From assembly GCA_002684875.1 (NCBI GenBank), contig NYVY01000092.1:1-8408 (forward strand): a DNA stretch of 8,408 nucleotides, in the 5' to 3' direction. Under the pieces are notes generated by a model, which worked only from the letters and a program-made list of their open reading frames with translations, ran no database searches and was not told the origin of the DNA. Each line of letters begins with the position of its first letter. The first letter of the stretch is position 1. A program made the translations under genes and the position numbers. Origin of the DNA: Pseudomonadota bacterium (GTDB lineage Bacteria > Pseudomonadota > Gammaproteobacteria > Burkholderiales > Burkholderiaceae_A). Positions 1 through 8,344 of the stretch are shown here, piece after piece.

Positions 1-1252
<1,252 letters not shown>

Positions 1253-1260
1253 GAAATAGG

Positions 1261-1926
1261 ATGGCGTCTACAGATACAAAAGATTACATGCACCCATTTT
1301 TTGCAAAAGAGGGCTGGCCATTTATTGGTTTAAGTATTGGAACGTTGTTTTTTTCGCTATTTTTTGGTTTACAAGAGCTAGCTTTAGTTTCTGTGTTGAT
1401 CTCACTATTTATTCTACAATTTTTTAGAGATCCAAAGAGGACTGGTCCAAGTGATGGAGCTGCCATTACAAGTCCAGCCGATGGGCGTGTTATTTTTATT
1501 GGTAAAGAAACAGATCCGCTTCAAAATAGCGAAGCACTTAAAATAAGTGTATTTATGAACGTGTTTAATGTTCACTCCAATCGGTCTCCTATAGAGGGTA
1601 CAGTTGAGATTACAGACTATTCCTCTGGAAAATTTTTCAATGCTGATTTAGATAAAGCTTCAGAGTTCAATGAGAAAAATTCTATTTTATTCGTTGATAA
1701 AAATGGAAGAAAACTTACTTGCATTCAAATTGCAGGGTTGGTAGCTAGAAGGATTTGCTGCTATGTACAGCCAGGAGATGTTGTACAAAGAGGTTCTAGG
1801 TTTGGTTTTATTCGTTTTGGTTCAAGAGTTGATGTATATTTGCCAAAAAACAGTAAACCGCTTGTTACCGTTGGGGACAAAATTTCGGCGCATTCAACGG
1901 CTTTAGCGCACTGGCCAAATTCTTAA
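1261..1926 (+). CDS. psd: Phosphatidylserine decarboxylase proenzyme, short (archaeal-type) form
   Basis: This membrane-associated enzyme decarboxylates phosphatidylserine to phosphatidylethanolamine. It is made as a proenzyme that cleaves itself, leaving a pyruvoyl group. At 221 residues it belongs to the short PSD-A group, not the roughly 320-residue E. coli type. Residues 19-37 and 40-55 are hydrophobic and probably anchor it to the inner membrane. The expected self-processing triad is visible: D74 in PADG, H105 in FNVHSNRSP, and the cleavage site G187-S188 in RFGSRVD. S188 would become the pyruvoyl group at the start of a C-terminal alpha chain of about 34 residues. The AGGA at 1251-1254 overlaps the ilvC stop codon and lies 6 nt from the ATG, favouring this start over ATG 1288. 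The next gene, pssA, makes its substrate. Confidence 0.96.
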   Translation: MASTDTKDYMHPFFAKEGWPFIGLSIGTLFFSLFFGLQELALVSVLISLFILQFFRDPKRTGPSDGAAITSPADGRVIFIGKETDPLQNSEALKISVFMNVFNVHSNRSPIEGTVEITDYSSGKFFNADLDKASEFNEKNSILFVDKNGRKLTCIQIAGLVARRICCYVQPGDVVQRGSRFGFIRFGSRVDVYLPKNSKPLVTVGDKISAHSTALAHWPNS

Positions 1927-1940
1927 TAGTAGAAATACTC

Positions 1941-2717
1941 GTGAAACCATTAGGAATAAGAAAAACCAGTATCTATTTGTTACCAAACCTTATCACTACG
2001 GGTTGCCTATTTGCTGGCTTTTATTCAATAATAATGGCCGTTAACCAACAGTTTGAGGGTGCAGCAATTGCTATATTTGTCGCTGGAGTACTCGACAGTT
2101 TGGATGGAAGGGTTGCTAGGCTTACAAACACCACATCAGATTTTGGAGCGCATTTTGATAGTCTGGCAGATGTAGTATCTTTTGGAGTCGCGCCAGCTGT
2201 TTTTGGCTATCTTTGGCTTTTAAAAGATTTAGGAAAGTTGGGCTGGTTGGCAGTTTTTCTTTTTGTCGCGGCGACTGCACTTCGTTTAGCTAGATTTAAT
2301 ACCCTATCTTTAAAGACAAGTAATGGCTACTTTTATGGTTTGCCCTGTCCAGCAGCGGCTATGTTGGTAATTACTTTTATATGGATGATTATTGATTTTG
2401 AAGACGGTTGGTCAAGTTTTTTACTTGGTTCAGCAGTCTTTCTAGACGAATGGTTGGTATGGATTCTTTGGTCTATATTTATTTTCGCAGCTTTTTGTAT
2501 GGTGAGCCTCTTGCCTTACTACAGTTTTAAAGATGCAAAACTTAGAAAAAGCGTTCCATTTGTTGCGCTACTAATTTTAGCTGTCTTTATTGGAGTCATA
2601 TCACAGGACCCTCCAACTATTTTGTTTATTTTGTTTTCTATTTATAGTTTATCAGGCTTGGTGAGTTATATACTAAAAGTGAGAAGAGGTAACCCTACGG
2701 GCGTTTTTGAAGAATAA
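1941..2717 (+). CDS. pssA: CDP-diacylglycerol--serine O-phosphatidyltransferase, membrane (type II) form
   Basis: This integral inner-membrane enzyme transfers phosphatidyl from CDP-diacylglycerol to L-serine, making phosphatidylserine for Psd. The 258-residue protein has the full CDP-alcohol phosphatidyltransferase signature: D55-G56, A59-R60, then G69, D73 and D77, with D52 just before. These aspartates bind the metal and the CDP group. The N-terminal block YLLPNLITTGCLFAGFYSI is typical of this family. Several hydrophobic segments follow (about 90-110, 138-152, 170-192, 205-222 and 226-245), consistent with a multi-pass protein. The start is GTG. No ATG, GTG or TTG lies between it and the psd stop in this frame, and the next ATG (M32) would cut off the conserved N-terminus. 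There is no clear Shine-Dalgarno, so translation may be coupled to psd, which ends 14 nt upstream. Confidence 0.96.
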   Translation: MKPLGIRKTSIYLLPNLITTGCLFAGFYSIIMAVNQQFEGAAIAIFVAGVLDSLDGRVARLTNTTSDFGAHFDSLADVVSFGVAPAVFGYLWLLKDLGKLGWLAVFLFVAATALRLARFNTLSLKTSNGYFYGLPCPAAAMLVITFIWMIIDFEDGWSSFLLGSAVFLDEWLVWILWSIFIFAAFCMVSLLPYYSFKDAKLRKSVPFVALLILAVFIGVISQDPPTILFILFSIYSLSGLVSYILKVRRGNPTGVFEE

Positions 2718-2740
2718 GTGCTTAATGGAGTTGAGTTCGA

Positions 2741-4270
2741 ATGTCTGACTTTGTAAAAATTTTTGATACGACCTTACGCGATGGAGAGCAAAGTCCAGGA
2801 GCATCGATGACTGTTGAGGAAAAGGTTATTATCGCTAGACAACTTGAAATGCTAAGAGTTGACGTCATTGAGGCTGGGTTTGCAGCTGCAAGTGAGGGGG
2901 ATTTTAAAGCTGTAGCTGAAGTATCTAAAACTGTTAAAAAGAGTATTGTTTGTTCTTTAGCTAGAGCTATGCCTAACGATATAAAAGCAGCGGGCGAGGC
3001 TGTTTCTTTTGCGAAAAAAAATCGAATACATACTTTTATTGCTACGAGTCCTATACATATGGAAAAAAAGTTAAAGATGAAACCCCCAGATGTAATTGAT
3101 GCTGCTGTGACTGCGGTAAATTTAGCTTTGAATTACACAGATGATGTAGAATTTTCCGCAGAAGATGCTGTCAGAAGCGATTTAGATTTTCTGATTCAAA
3201 TTTTTGGGGAGGTTATTAAAGCTGGCGCCAAAACGTTAAATGTCCCCGATACTGTTGGTTACAGCATGCCTTTAGATTGGGGGAAAAAAATAAAAATGCT
3301 AATCGAAAAAACAAAAAATAGCGACACCGTAGTTTGGTCGACCCACTGTCATAACGACTTGGGTATGGCTGTCGCTAACTCATTGGCGGCGGTAGCTTCG
3401 GGTGCTCGTCAGGTTGAGTGTACCGTGAATGGAATTGGCGAAAGAGCAGGAAACGCAAGTTTAGAGGAAATCGTTATGGGTCTAAAAGTGCGGAATGATC
3501 TGTTTGGCTGTAAAACAAATATTGACACAACTCAGATTTTAAAGTCATCAAGGTTGATCTCTCAGGTGACTGGGTATCAAGTTCAACCGAATAAAGCAAT
3601 TGTTGGAGCTAATGCTTTTGCTCATGAGTCTGGTATTCACCAAGATGGTGTTTTGAAGCATAGGGAAACTTATGAAATTATGACTCCGCAAGACGTGGGG
3701 TGGTCTGCGAATAGAATTGTATTGGGTAAACTCTCAGGGAGGAATGCTTTTAAACAAAGGCTAGAAAAGCTTGGTTTGGATATTTCATCAGACGAGGACT
3801 TAAATCTGTTATTTCAAAAATTTAAAGAGCTAGCAGATAGGAAGACAGAAATATTTGATGAAGATATCCAAGCTCTAGTATCTGGTAAAGAAAAAGCGAC
3901 AGAATGTTATCGTCTAGAATCATTGGTACAAGAGTCAAAAACTGGTAGTAAACCGAAGGCAGAAGTTGTTTTTTTTCATTTTGGAGAGAAAATAAAAGGT
4001 TTTGGGATTGGTAACGGGCCAGTGGATGCAACCGTCAAAGCAATAGAATCGAAAGTAAAAAGTAACTCACAGTTACTTCTGTTTTCTGTTAACTCCATAA
4101 CTGACGGAACTCAAGCTCAAGGGGAAGTAACAATGCGGCTGTCAAGCAGAGGAAGAGTGGTGAATGGAGTTGGTTCAGACCCAGATATTGTTGTGGCATC
4201 AGCAAAAGCATATTTAAATGCACTTAATCGACTAGAGTCTGAACCTAGAATTAATCCTCAGCAGCCATGA
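2741..4270 (+). CDS. leuA: 2-isopropylmalate synthase
   Basis: This enzyme catalyses the first committed step of leucine synthesis: condensation of acetyl-CoA with 2-ketoisovalerate to give 2-isopropylmalate. It is cytosolic, metal-dependent and usually feedback-inhibited by leucine. The 509 residues match the family's usual length of about 510-520. The N-terminal TIM barrel starts with [15 protein letters not shown] (R13 catalytic, D14 metal ligand). Metal ligands H202 and H204 lie in THCHND, and the second signature [12 protein letters not shown] is at 229-240. The linker carries HESGIHQDG (295-303). The C-terminal allosteric leucine-binding domain is present from about residue 385. A TGGAG at 2726-2730, about 10 nt from the ATG, serves as ribosome binding site. 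No leader peptide or attenuator precedes it. It is 23 nt after pssA and lies with ilvHC rather than with leuBCD. Confidence 0.97.
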   Translation: MSDFVKIFDTTLRDGEQSPGASMTVEEKVIIARQLEMLRVDVIEAGFAAASEGDFKAVAEVSKTVKKSIVCSLARAMPNDIKAAGEAVSFAKKNRIHTFIATSPIHMEKKLKMKPPDVIDAAVTAVNLALNYTDDVEFSAEDAVRSDLDFLIQIFGEVIKAGAKTLNVPDTVGYSMPLDWGKKIKMLIEKTKNSDTVVWSTHCHNDLGMAVANSLAAVASGARQVECTVNGIGERAGNASLEEIVMGLKVRNDLFGCKTNIDTTQILKSSRLISQVTGYQVQPNKAIVGANAFAHESGIHQDGVLKHRETYEIMTPQDVGWSANRIVLGKLSGRNAFKQRLEKLGLDISSDEDLNLLFQKFKELADRKTEIFDEDIQALVSGKEKATECYRLESLVQESKTGSKPKAEVVFFHFGEKIKGFGIGNGPVDATVKAIESKVKSNSQLLLFSVNSITDGTQAQGEVTMRLSSRGRVVNGVGSDPDIVVASAKAYLNALNRLESEPRINPQQP

Positions 4271-4278
4271 TATTTTTG

Positions 4279-4307
4279 TTGATTCGAAACTAGAAAGGGA
4301 TTACATT
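4279..4307 (+). promoter_or_regulatory. Putative sigma70-type promoter for rpsO
   Basis: A -35-like TTGATT (4279-4284) and a -10-like TACATT (4302-4307) are separated by 17 bp. Each matches the consensus at 4 of 6 positions. They lie in the 107-nt gap after leuA, the only sizeable gap between protein genes here, where a new transcription unit would be expected to start. Such matches arise easily by chance in AT-rich DNA, so this is a suggestion. A start near 4314 would leave an rpsO leader of about 60 nt. Confidence 0.35.
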
Positions 4308-4318
4308 AGAAAGCTTCA

Positions 4319-4373
4319 CGTCGTGTTTCCATTCTGCAAACGCTGACGCTCGTCAACGGTCAACCAAGGAGGG
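4319..4373 (+). promoter_or_regulatory. rpsO 5' leader with two mutually exclusive hairpins and a strong Shine-Dalgarno
   Basis: Hairpin A pairs CGTCGTGTTT (4319-4328) with AAACGC (4338-4343) and GACG (4345-4348). It has 10 pairs including one G-U, a bulged T4344 and a 9-nt loop. Hairpin B pairs TGAC (4344-4347) with GTCA (4352-4355) around GCTC, with CG (4341-4342) and CG (4357-4358) able to pair outside a mismatch. Both use 4341-4347, so they cannot form together. A tandem GTCAACG/GTCAACC follows (4352-4365), then AAGGAGGG (4366-4373) just before the ATG. No T-tract follows, so this is not an intrinsic terminator. Known S15 mRNAs fold into structures that S15 binds to repress its own translation. 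That this leader does the same is inference from position and shape. Confidence 0.45.
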
Positions 4374-4377
4374 TATT

Positions 4378-4647
4378 ATGGGCCTAAAAGCAGATGAAAA
4401 AGCTAATATAAAGTCGGAATTTGGTAGGTCTTCAAAAGATACGGGATCACCAGAAGTTCAGGTGGCTATTCTTACAAAGAGGATTAACGATTTAACTGGT
4501 CATTTCAAGGACCACGCGAAAGACCACCATTCACGCAGAGGACTTCTTAAACTTGTTAGTAGAAGAAGAAAGTTACTGGACTATTTGAAGAGAAAAACAT
4601 TTGACGATTATAAGTCTTTAATAGAAAAGTTGGGAATTAGAAAATAA
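4378..4647 (+). CDS. rpsO: 30S ribosomal protein S15
   Basis: This is a primary binding protein of the 16S rRNA central domain. It nucleates the 30S platform and contributes to an intersubunit bridge. The 89 residues equal the length of E. coli S15 counting Met, and similarity runs end to end. The conserved core [13 protein letters not shown] (21-33) is followed by [17 protein letters not shown] (41-57). H42, D49 and S52 match the E. coli residues that contact 16S rRNA. The basic helix [13 protein letters not shown] and the LIEKLGIRK end are also conserved. The ATG follows a near-perfect Shine-Dalgarno (AAGGAGGG, 4366-4373), fitting a highly expressed gene. The rpsO-pnp pairing is conserved widely in bacteria. 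The leader just upstream is a candidate for autoregulation. Confidence 0.98.
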   Translation: MGLKADEKANIKSEFGRSSKDTGSPEVQVAILTKRINDLTGHFKDHAKDHHSRRGLLKLVSRRRKLLDYLKRKTFDDYKSLIEKLGIRK

Positions 4648-4662
4648 TTACGGGGATTTTTT

Positions 4663-6831
4663 GTGTTTATAAAAGAGAAAGAAACATTTAAATATGGTAG
4701 TCACGAAGTTTGTTTAGAAACAGGAGAATTTGCTAGACAAGCCACAGCTGCAGTAATGGCTAGTATGGGAGACACAAGTGTACTATGCACAGTTGTGGCA
4801 GCGAAAGAGGCAAAAAAAGGGCAAGCCTTTTTTCCATTGACGGTAGATTACATAGAAAAAACGTATGCTGCGGGAAAAATTCCGGGTGGTTTTTTCAAAA
4901 GAGAAGGTAGGCCTAGCGAGAAAGAGACGTTAACTTGTCGTCTAATTGATCGACCAGTCCGACCTCTTTTTCCCGAGGGTTTTTTGAATGAGGTCCAAGT
5001 AGTTTGTACGGTCGTCTCATTGGAGCCAGAGTGTGATCCTGATGTTGTTGCTATGATTGGGGTTTCAGCTGCATTAGCACTCTCTGGTGTTCCATTTAAT
5101 GGTCCTTTAGGAGCTGCTCGCGTTGGTTTTTTTGAGGGCGAATATAAATTAAATCCTTTAAAATCTGAAATGGAAGATTCGTCCCTTGACCTTGTTGTCG
5201 CGGGTACAGAATCTGCGGTTCTTATGGTGGAATCTGAAGCGAAGCAATTGAGCGAAGAAGAAATGCTTGGTGCAGTAGTTTTTGGTCATGAACAAATGCA
5301 GACTGCAATAGATGCAATATGTCGACTTGTGGAGAGAGCTGGTAAAGCAGAATGGGATTGGGTTGGGCCTGAGGTTGATAAGGAGCTACAAGACCGAGTT
5401 AATGAGCTTTGCTATGGTAAATTGCAAGATGCGTACAAGTTACAAAATAAACAAGAAAGAACATCAAAAATAAAAGAAATTCGTTCTCAAACAGTTGAGG
5501 CACTTTCAGAAAAGATAGAAGAGAATGTCAACGGTAGTGAACTGGATGAAAGTGCAATCGGTGATATTATTCACAAAATGGAGTCGTCTATCGTAAGGTC
5601 TAGAATTTTAAATGGAGAATCTAGAATTGATGGAAGAGACACAAGAACTGTAAGACCAATATCTATTAGAACTGGAGTTCTTCCAAGAACTCATGGGTCG
5701 GCTTTGTTTACCAGGGGAGAAACTCAAGCGTTAGTTGTGGCTACGCTTGGAACGACAAAAGATGAACAAATAATTGATGCTCTTGAGGGCGAGTATAGAG
5801 ACCGATTTATGCTTCATTATAACATGCCTCCGTATGCAACTGGAGAATGTGGACGGGTAGGAACACCTAAACGGCGAGAAATAGGGCATGGAAGGCTAGC
5901 AAAAAGGTCGTTATTGGCAGCGCTACCGAACCCAGACGACTTTGCATATTCGATTAGAGTCGTAAGTGAGATTACTGAATCAAATGGGTCTTCATCAATG
6001 GCTTCCGTTTGTGGTGGTAGTCTAGCTATGATGGATGCGGGCGTTCCTCTTTCTGCTCATGTCGCTGGGATTGCTATGGGTTTGATTAAGGAAGGAAATA
6101 AATTTTCAGTATTAACTGATATTTTAGGTGATGAAGACCATCTGGGTGATATGGACTTTAAAGTGGCAGGTTCTGAAGCAGGGGTTACCGCATTACAAAT
6201 GGATATTAAGATACAAGGAATTACAAAAGAAATTATGCAGGTCGCTCTCTCTCAAGCCAAGGAGGCAAGGCTTGAAATATTAAGAAAGATGAAGGATTCT
6301 GTCTCGTCTCATAGAGAGGAATTGTCAGAGTACGCACCTCGCTTGTACACTATAAAAATCAACCCTGAACGGATAAGAGATGTGATAGGAAAAGGTGGAG
6401 CAACGATTCGGGCTCTAACTGAAGAAACTGGAACTACTATTGATATCACGGATGAAGGTACCGTTACTATTGGTGCGACCGATGCTGAAGCTGCGAGAAC
6501 AGCAATTAAAAGGATTGAGGATTTGACTGCGGAAGTTGTTGTTGGAAATGTTTATGAGGGTAAAGTTTTGCGGTTGTTAGAGTTTGGCGCGATTGTATCA
6601 GTGTTGCCTGGAAAAGATGGGTTGCTCCATATTTCTCAATTAGCAAACGAGAGAGTAAATCAAGTTTCTGACTTTGTAAAAGAAGGACAGGTAGTTCGAG
6701 TAAAAGTTATCGAAGCCGATGATAAAGGAAGATTAAGGTTGTCTATGAAAGCCTTGTTGAATGAGACAGCAAATAACGGAGACCAACCAGGAACGGAGAA
6801 AGCAAAGGCTCCAGAGGATACAGACTCGTAA
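4663..6831 (+). CDS. pnp: Polynucleotide phosphorylase (polyribonucleotide nucleotidyltransferase)
   Basis: This 3'-to-5' exoribonuclease degrades RNA with phosphate, releasing nucleoside diphosphates, and can also add tails. It is a homotrimer that often joins RNase E in the degradosome. The 722 residues show the full order: first RNase PH-like core (about 8-230, with FFPLTVDY and KRPG-like RREGRPSE-type motif [13 protein letters not shown]), a helical linker (240-310), the second catalytic core (320-550), a KH domain with IGKGG (575-579) and an S1 domain (about 628-697). Metal and catalytic residues D492, D498 and K500 lie in [10 protein letters not shown], equivalent to E. coli D486, D492 and K494. 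The start is GTG after a CGGGGA ribosome site (4651-4656). A short hydrophilic tail of about 25 residues follows S1. The gap to rpsO is only 15 nt, too short for the long RNase III-cleaved leader hairpin used for pnp control in E. coli. Confidence 0.98.
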   Translation: MFIKEKETFKYGSHEVCLETGEFARQATAAVMASMGDTSVLCTVVAAKEAKKGQAFFPLTVDYIEKTYAAGKIPGGFFKREGRPSEKETLTCRLIDRPVRPLFPEGFLNEVQVVCTVVSLEPECDPDVVAMIGVSAALALSGVPFNGPLGAARVGFFEGEYKLNPLKSEMEDSSLDLVVAGTESAVLMVESEAKQLSEEEMLGAVVFGHEQMQTAIDAICRLVERAGKAEWDWVGPEVDKELQDRVNELCYGKLQDAYKLQNKQERTSKIKEIRSQTVEALSEKIEENVNGSELDESAIGDIIHKMESSIVRSRILNGESRIDGRDTRTVRPISIRTGVLPRTHGSALFTRGETQALVVATLGTTKDEQIIDALEGEYRDRFMLHYNMPPYATGECGRVGTPKRREIGHGRLAKRSLLAALPNPDDFAYSIRVVSEITESNGSSSMASVCGGSLAMMDAGVPLSAHVAGIAMGLIKEGNKFSVLTDILGDEDHLGDMDFKVAGSEAGVTALQMDIKIQGITKEIMQVALSQAKEARLEILRKMKDSVSSHREELSEYAPRLYTIKINPERIRDVIGKGGATIRALTEETGTTIDITDEGTVTIGATDAEAARTAIKRIEDLTAEVVVGNVYEGKVLRLLEFGAIVSVLPGKDGLLHISQLANERVNQVSDFVKEGQVVRVKVIEADDKGRLRLSMKALLNETANNGDQPGTEKAKAPEDTDS

Positions 6832-6840
6832 CATTCTGAA

Positions 6841-7629
6841 ATGGTGAACCGATTGAAAACAACCTTTGTGATCGGAAATTGGAAAATGAATGGGGCTATT
6901 TCTGACAATGAGGCTTTTTTAAGTGATTTACTGAAGTTGTTAGAGAGATTGGATCTTGGAGGGGTAATTTGTGGGATTGCTGTTCCAAGTGTATACCTTT
7001 TTCAATTTAGCTCTAGGTTAGTCGACAATCCTTTTTTATTAGGATCGCAGGATGTTTCCGCAAGGAAAGATAACGGACCGTTTACTGGAGAGATAAGTGC
7101 AAAAATGCTAACGGAGTTTGATTGTTCGTTTTCAATTGTTGGGCACTCCGAAAGAAGGGAAAACTTCCAAGAATCTAATGAAGATATTGCTAAAAAAGCC
7201 ACTCAGCTCTTACAATACGGTATAACTCCTATTGTTTGTGTGGGAGAAAATGCAGTTTTACGCAAAAATGGTGATGCAGTTGCTTTCGTGGCTGGTCAAA
7301 TTGATGAGCTATCGAGTTTTTTGAGTAAGGAACTTTTGGGTAAGTGTAAATTTGCCTATGAGCCTATTTGGGCTATCGGCACTGGAAAAACTGCATTGAC
7401 CTCCGACGTTAGAGAAATGCATACTACTATCCGAAGGTCTCTGGTAAAAAATATAGGAGAAGATAGTGGTTTACAAATTCCTATATTGTATGGTGGTAGT
7501 GTTAATGCAGATAATGTTTTAGAAATAATGTCCGAAGAATGTGTAGATGGGGTCTTGGTTGGAGGAGCATCGGTTCGAATGGATAGTTTTGGGGACCTGT
7601 TGGAAAAAGCGGTTAACAGGTTACATTAA
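6841..7629 (+). CDS. tpiA: Triosephosphate isomerase
   Basis: This glycolytic and gluconeogenic enzyme interconverts dihydroxyacetone phosphate and glyceraldehyde 3-phosphate. It is a cytosolic TIM barrel acting as a dimer. The 262 residues include all key motifs: N13 and K15 in GNWKMNG, catalytic H102 in VGHSERR, catalytic base E174 in AYEPIWAIGTGK with the flexible loop 6 at about 175-185, YGGS (217-220) and GGAS (241-244) for phosphate binding. The length is slightly above the usual 250 or so. The ATG lies only 9 nt after the pnp stop and has no recognisable Shine-Dalgarno (AGAGGA at about 6813 is too far), so translation is probably coupled to pnp. GTG 6844 is an alternative start that changes one residue. 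Adjacency to secG is common in bacteria. Confidence 0.98.
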   Translation: MVNRLKTTFVIGNWKMNGAISDNEAFLSDLLKLLERLDLGGVICGIAVPSVYLFQFSSRLVDNPFLLGSQDVSARKDNGPFTGEISAKMLTEFDCSFSIVGHSERRENFQESNEDIAKKATQLLQYGITPIVCVGENAVLRKNGDAVAFVAGQIDELSSFLSKELLGKCKFAYEPIWAIGTGKTALTSDVREMHTTIRRSLVKNIGEDSGLQIPILYGGSVNADNVLEIMSEECVDGVLVGGASVRMDSFGDLLEKAVNRLH

Positions 7630-7651
7630 GTAAAATTTGGAGTAGTTAGAA

Positions 7652-8035
7652 ATGGGAATTTTTTATTCGTTTTTGATGACGGTGCAGGTTTTATCTGCGA
7701 TAGGAATTGTCGTACTTGTTCTTTTGCAGCAAGGAAAAGGAGCGGACATGGGTGCTGCTTTTGGTTCAGGAAGTGCTGGGTCAGTTTTTGGTTCAGCAGG
7801 GTCAGCCAATTTCCTATCAAGGGCAACTGCATTCGCTGCCACAGTTTTTTTTCTCACTACGTTGGCTTTAGCATATACAAACAAGGGACCAACGCAAGAA
7901 ACAACAACACCTTCTGGTATTATGGAATCTATTCCATCAAATGATGATGATGGGTCTAGCGGGGACGAAATTCCCTCAACAGTTCGGGAAGATGAACCGA
8001 ATTCAAAAGAAGGGGCTTCTAGTATTCCAGATTAG
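7652..8035 (+). CDS. secG: Protein-export membrane protein SecG
   Basis: This is the small auxiliary subunit of the SecYEG translocon in the inner membrane, which assists SecA-driven protein export. The 127 residues show the standard layout: transmembrane helix 1 (about 5-25), a Gly/Ser/Ala-rich loop with LLQQGKGADMGAAFGSG and FGSAGSANFLSR (24-57), and helix 2 (about 58-76). The C-terminal tail (77-127) is hydrophilic, acidic and rich in Ser, Thr and Pro, and shows no motif I recognise. SecG tails vary widely between species, so this is not evidence of a different function. The ATG follows a GGAG (7639-7642) at 9 nt. It starts 22 nt after tpiA and ends 12 nt before tRNA-Leu, suggesting shared transcription with both. 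Confidence 0.96.
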   Translation: MGIFYSFLMTVQVLSAIGIVVLVLLQQGKGADMGAAFGSGSAGSVFGSAGSANFLSRATAFAATVFFLTTLALAYTNKGPTQETTTPSGIMESIPSNDDDGSSGDEIPSTVREDEPNSKEGASSIPD

Positions 8036-8047
8036 GTAACAAAGTAT

Positions 8048-8132
8048 GTCGATGTGGTGGAATTGGTAGACACGCTATCTTGAGGGGGTAGTGGCGAAAG
8101 CCGTGCGAGTTCAAGTCTCGCCATCGACACCA
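8048..8132 (+). tRNA. tRNA-Leu, anticodon GAG
   Basis: A complete 85-nt class II tRNA with the CCA end encoded. The acceptor stem GTCGATG (8048-8054) pairs fully with CATCGAC (8122-8128), followed by discriminator A and CCA (8130-8132). The D stem is GTG/CAC (8057-8059, 8071-8073) around a loop containing TTGGTAGA. The anticodon stem CTATC/GGTAG (one G-U pair) holds the loop TTGAGGG with GAG at 8082-8084, which reads CUC and CUU leucine codons. The long variable arm GGC-GAAA-GCC (8093-8102) is typical of tRNA-Leu. The T stem GCGAG/CTCGC holds TTCAAGT. Placement directly after secG is conserved in Betaproteobacteria. A T-rich run (8134-8143) follows at once and may help end or process the transcript. 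Confidence 0.98.
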
Positions 8133-8159
8133 ATTTTTCTTTTGTAGACACGGGTTTAT

Positions 8160-8209
8160 AAGGGTCTCTGGGTGTTTTTCGACGTTCATCACTACAACAC
8201 ACGACCCTT
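8160..8209. repeat. Imperfect inverted repeat able to form a long hairpin
   Basis: AAGGGTC (8160-8166) is perfectly complementary to GACCCTT (8203-8209). Inside it, GTGTT (8172-8176) can pair with AACAC (8196-8200), giving a two-part stem closed over a 19-nt loop. No T-run follows, so it does not look like an intrinsic terminator. It could be part of a 5' leader or a small RNA, or chance. Function is unknown. Confidence 0.4.
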
Positions 8210-8280
8210 CCCTAGTTATCTCTATGTTACTGTACTCACCTTTTTTAAATTCTTATTTTTCTAAAAATTAGCTTTGTTTG

Positions 8281-8344
8281 CCTGAGTAACAGATCAGGTC
8301 AAATTAGCGGACTTGAACGGATGAAATCTGTTATTACCTGTTAC
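8281..8344. repeat. Cluster of CTGTTA/TAACAG hexamers and short inverted repeats
   Basis: TAACAGAT (8287-8294) and ATCTGTTA (8326-8333) form a perfect 8-bp inverted repeat 31 bp apart. CTGTTA then recurs at 8338-8343, exactly 10 bp after the copy at 8328. CCTGA (8281-8285) and TCAGG (8294-8298) form a small palindrome over the first copy. Spacing of one helical turn is what a DNA-binding regulator might use. No known operator is recognised, and chance is possible in so short a region. Confidence 0.3.

Noticed and set aside
4319..4348. Intrinsic terminator for the ilv-psd-pssA-leuA operon at the hairpin after leuA.
   Set aside because: The hairpin is not followed by a T-run (GCTCGTCAACGG follows), so it does not fit a Rho-independent terminator.
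6660..6908. Minus-strand open frame of 82 codons across the pnp-tpiA junction.
   Set aside because: It lies wholly opposite two well-conserved genes and its translation resembles no known family.
7626..7884. Two minus-strand open frames (68 and 73 codons) opposite secG.
   Set aside because: They mirror the Gly/Ser/Ala-rich secG codons, have low-complexity translations, and secG on the + strand is a clear family match.
8105..8143. T-arm of tRNA-Leu plus the T-tract as a Rho-independent terminator.
   Set aside because: The T stem ends 12 nt before the T-run, separated by the acceptor strand and CCA, so the geometry is not canonical; only a weak possibility remains.
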